A stretch of DNA of 64,000 nt from Corynebacterium glaucum (lineage in GTDB: Bacteria > Actinomycetota > Actinomycetes > Mycobacteriales > Mycobacteriaceae): NCBI RefSeq assembly GCF_030408855.1, contig NZ_CP047358.1, positions 2,232,001-2,296,000 on the forward strand, written 5' to 3'. The position numbers and the translations under genes were made by a program. The notes below the pieces were generated by a model. That model was not told the DNA's origin and searched no databases. It saw only the letters and a program-made list of their open reading frames with translations. This document shows positions 62,895-64,000 of the stretch, piece after piece. Positions within the stretch are counted from its first letter, which is position 1. Each line of letters starts with the position of its first letter.

Positions 62895-64000
62895 GTGTTC
62901 TACAGGTGGGGCCACTTTGCCTTCCGCCACCGCAAAATCATTCCTGTCGTGGTGGTGGCGATCATCATCATTTTGCAGGTGCTCTTCGGCTCGAAGCTCG
63001 GTGACCGCCTTTCCCAGGAAGGTTGGGAGGACCCGGGCGCTGAATCTACCGCCGCAGCCGTCATCGAGCAGCAGACCTTTGGCCGCGACAACTCCGGCGA
63101 CGTCGTGCTCATGGTCACCGCCGACAACGTCAACGACCCGGCTGTATTCCACGCCGCGAACGAGCAGATCAACGCGCTAAAGACCAATTACCCGAACGAG
63201 GTCGACGCGATCCGCAGCTACTTTGCAGCGCCGAACTCGCAGCAGATGAGCCCGGACGGGACCAAAGCCTTCTCCGCGATCGGCCTGGCTGGCGACGGCG
63301 AGCAGACGCTCAAAGACTTCCGCACGATCAAGCCGGCGCTTGAAGCGATCGACATTCCAAACGCAACCGTCCAGATTGCCGGCGCCACCGCTGTCGCGGA
63401 CGCGCTGGATACCGGCATGGCCAACGACATTGCCCGCGCAGAACGCATCGGCCTCGTCTTCGTCGCCATCATCTTGCTCTTCGTCTTCGGAGGCGTGGTT
63501 GCGGCCGCAATGCCGCTGATCGTGGGCATCTTGTCCATCGTCGGCTCGCTGTCGCTGTTGGCTATCCTTGCCCAGTTCCAGCAGGTCAACATCTTTTCTC
63601 AGTCCATCATCACCTTGCTGGGCCTGGGTCTGGCCATCGATTACGGCCTGTTCATGGTCTCGCGATTCCGTGAGGAGCTGGACCGGAAGCTCGATACCCG
63701 CGAGGCTGTCGCAGTCACCACGACCACCGCAGGCAAGACCGTGTTCTTCTCCGCGCTGATGGTGGGTGTCGCACTCTCCGGCCTGCTGATGTTCCCGCAG
63801 GCCTTCCTTAAATCGGTGGCGTACGGCGCGATCAGCGCGGTCGTCCTCGCCGCGATCATCTCGGTCGCCGTGCTTCCGGCGCTTTTCGGCTTGCTGGGGC
63901 GCAACATTGACAAGTGGTCTGTCCGCAGAACGCGCCGCACCGCACGCCGGATCGAAGACACCATCTGGTTCCGCATTCCCGCCTGGGCTATGCGCCACGC
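62895..64000 (+). CDS. MmpL3-like mycolate transporter (CmpL), 5' part only
   Basis: I read this frame to the window edge; 368 codons from a GTG at 62895 (GAGGAGAG ribosome-binding site) and still open. An N-terminal membrane helix (about 13-33) is followed by a periplasmic porter domain, then four helices including LGLGLAIDYGLFMVSRFRE, which holds the Asp-Tyr pair of the proton-relay site in MmpL3. In corynebacteria CmpL1 and CmpL4 flip or export trehalose monocorynomycolate; which one this is cannot be told from half a protein, but the trmB-NYN-mmpL order is that of M. tuberculosis mmpL3. Confidence 0.9.
   Translation, partial: MFYRWGHFAFRHRKIIPVVVVAIIIILQVLFGSKLGDRLSQEGWEDPGAESTAAAVIEQQTFGRDNSGDVVLMVTADNVNDPAVFHAANEQINALKTNYPNEVDAIRSYFAAPNSQQMSPDGTKAFSAIGLAGDGEQTLKDFRTIKPALEAIDIPNATVQIAGATAVADALDTGMANDIARAERIGLVFVAIILLFVFGGVVAAAMPLIVGILSIVGSLSLLAILAQFQQVNIFSQSIITLLGLGLAIDYGLFMVSRFREELDRKLDTREAVAVTTTTAGKTVFFSALMVGVALSGLLMFPQAFLKSVAYGAISAVVLAAIISVAVLPALFGLLGRNIDKWSVRRTRRTARRIEDTIWFRIPAWAMRH

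Overview
The window is a chromosomal segment of a GC-rich mycolic-acid actinobacterium, almost certainly a Corynebacterium. The evidence is the gene content and order: the sulfate-assimilation cluster cysI-cysX-cysH-cysD-cysN-cysY-cysZ with divergent fpr2, the dnaK-grpE-dnaJ-hspR operon next to ald, a DIP1984-family gene, and a cell-envelope block (lpqI, DUF2613, aftD, tmaT-like, membrane protein, glycosyltransferase, methyltransferase, pckA, trmB, NYN protein, mmpL3-like) that follows the Mycobacterium tuberculosis Rv0237-Rv0206c neighbourhood. Family assignments come from reading motifs; no database search was run.

Layout. 1-7.1 kb: a partial membrane-anchored protein, a rhodanese-like protein whose catalytic Cys is Ser, a DUF4265 protein, clpB with a heat-shock promoter/HAIR-like element, a gutted gltS-like pseudogene and a flavohaemoprotein-like gene. 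7.1-11.6 kb: a nitrilase, a small protein plus DUF1023 hydrolase pair behind two facing consensus DnaA boxes, and poxB. 11.6-20 kb: hspR, dnaJ, grpE and dnaK on the minus strand with three phased HAIR-type elements upstream, then ald, an AI-2E family permease and a DJ-1/PfpI protein. 20-22.2 kb: three tandem GPP34 (GOLPH3-like) paralogues. 22.2-30.5 kb: assimilatory sulfate reduction, running sulfate uptake, ATP sulfurylase, APS reductase and sulfite reductase, with a sirohaem-type chelatase and a ferredoxin reductase; McbR-like boxes lie between cysI and fpr2.

30.5-45.4 kb: an apparently acquired class II Fic gene flanked by matching palindromic elements, a heterodimeric ABC exporter, an orphan ribbon-helix-helix protein, an Na/Pi cotransporter - unknown protein - PstS-like lipoprotein operon, alaT, an AraC/NmrA/DUF1772 module, ugd, a Cys/His-rich small protein and dcd. 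45.4-47.6 kb: tRNA-Gly(CCC), an internally duplicated protein of unknown function, a lipase and a zwf-like pseudogene. 47.6-64 kb: envelope assembly (VanW-type protein, LpqI, AftD, TmaT-like, glycosyltransferase, methyltransferase, MmpL3-like) interleaved with pckA, trmB and small unknown genes.

The most unusual pattern is not a gene. The 11-mer GCTTATCGACG occurs 14 times exactly on the two strands (about 0.03 expected by simple composition), plus at least 14 copies of the form GCTT-NN-CGACG, often inside a longer AGCATTTTGCTTATCGACGG-like context, in coding and intergenic DNA and in both orientations. A second pattern is tandem 9-11 bp duplications that repeat the stop codon at four gene ends. 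Both are set out under findings.
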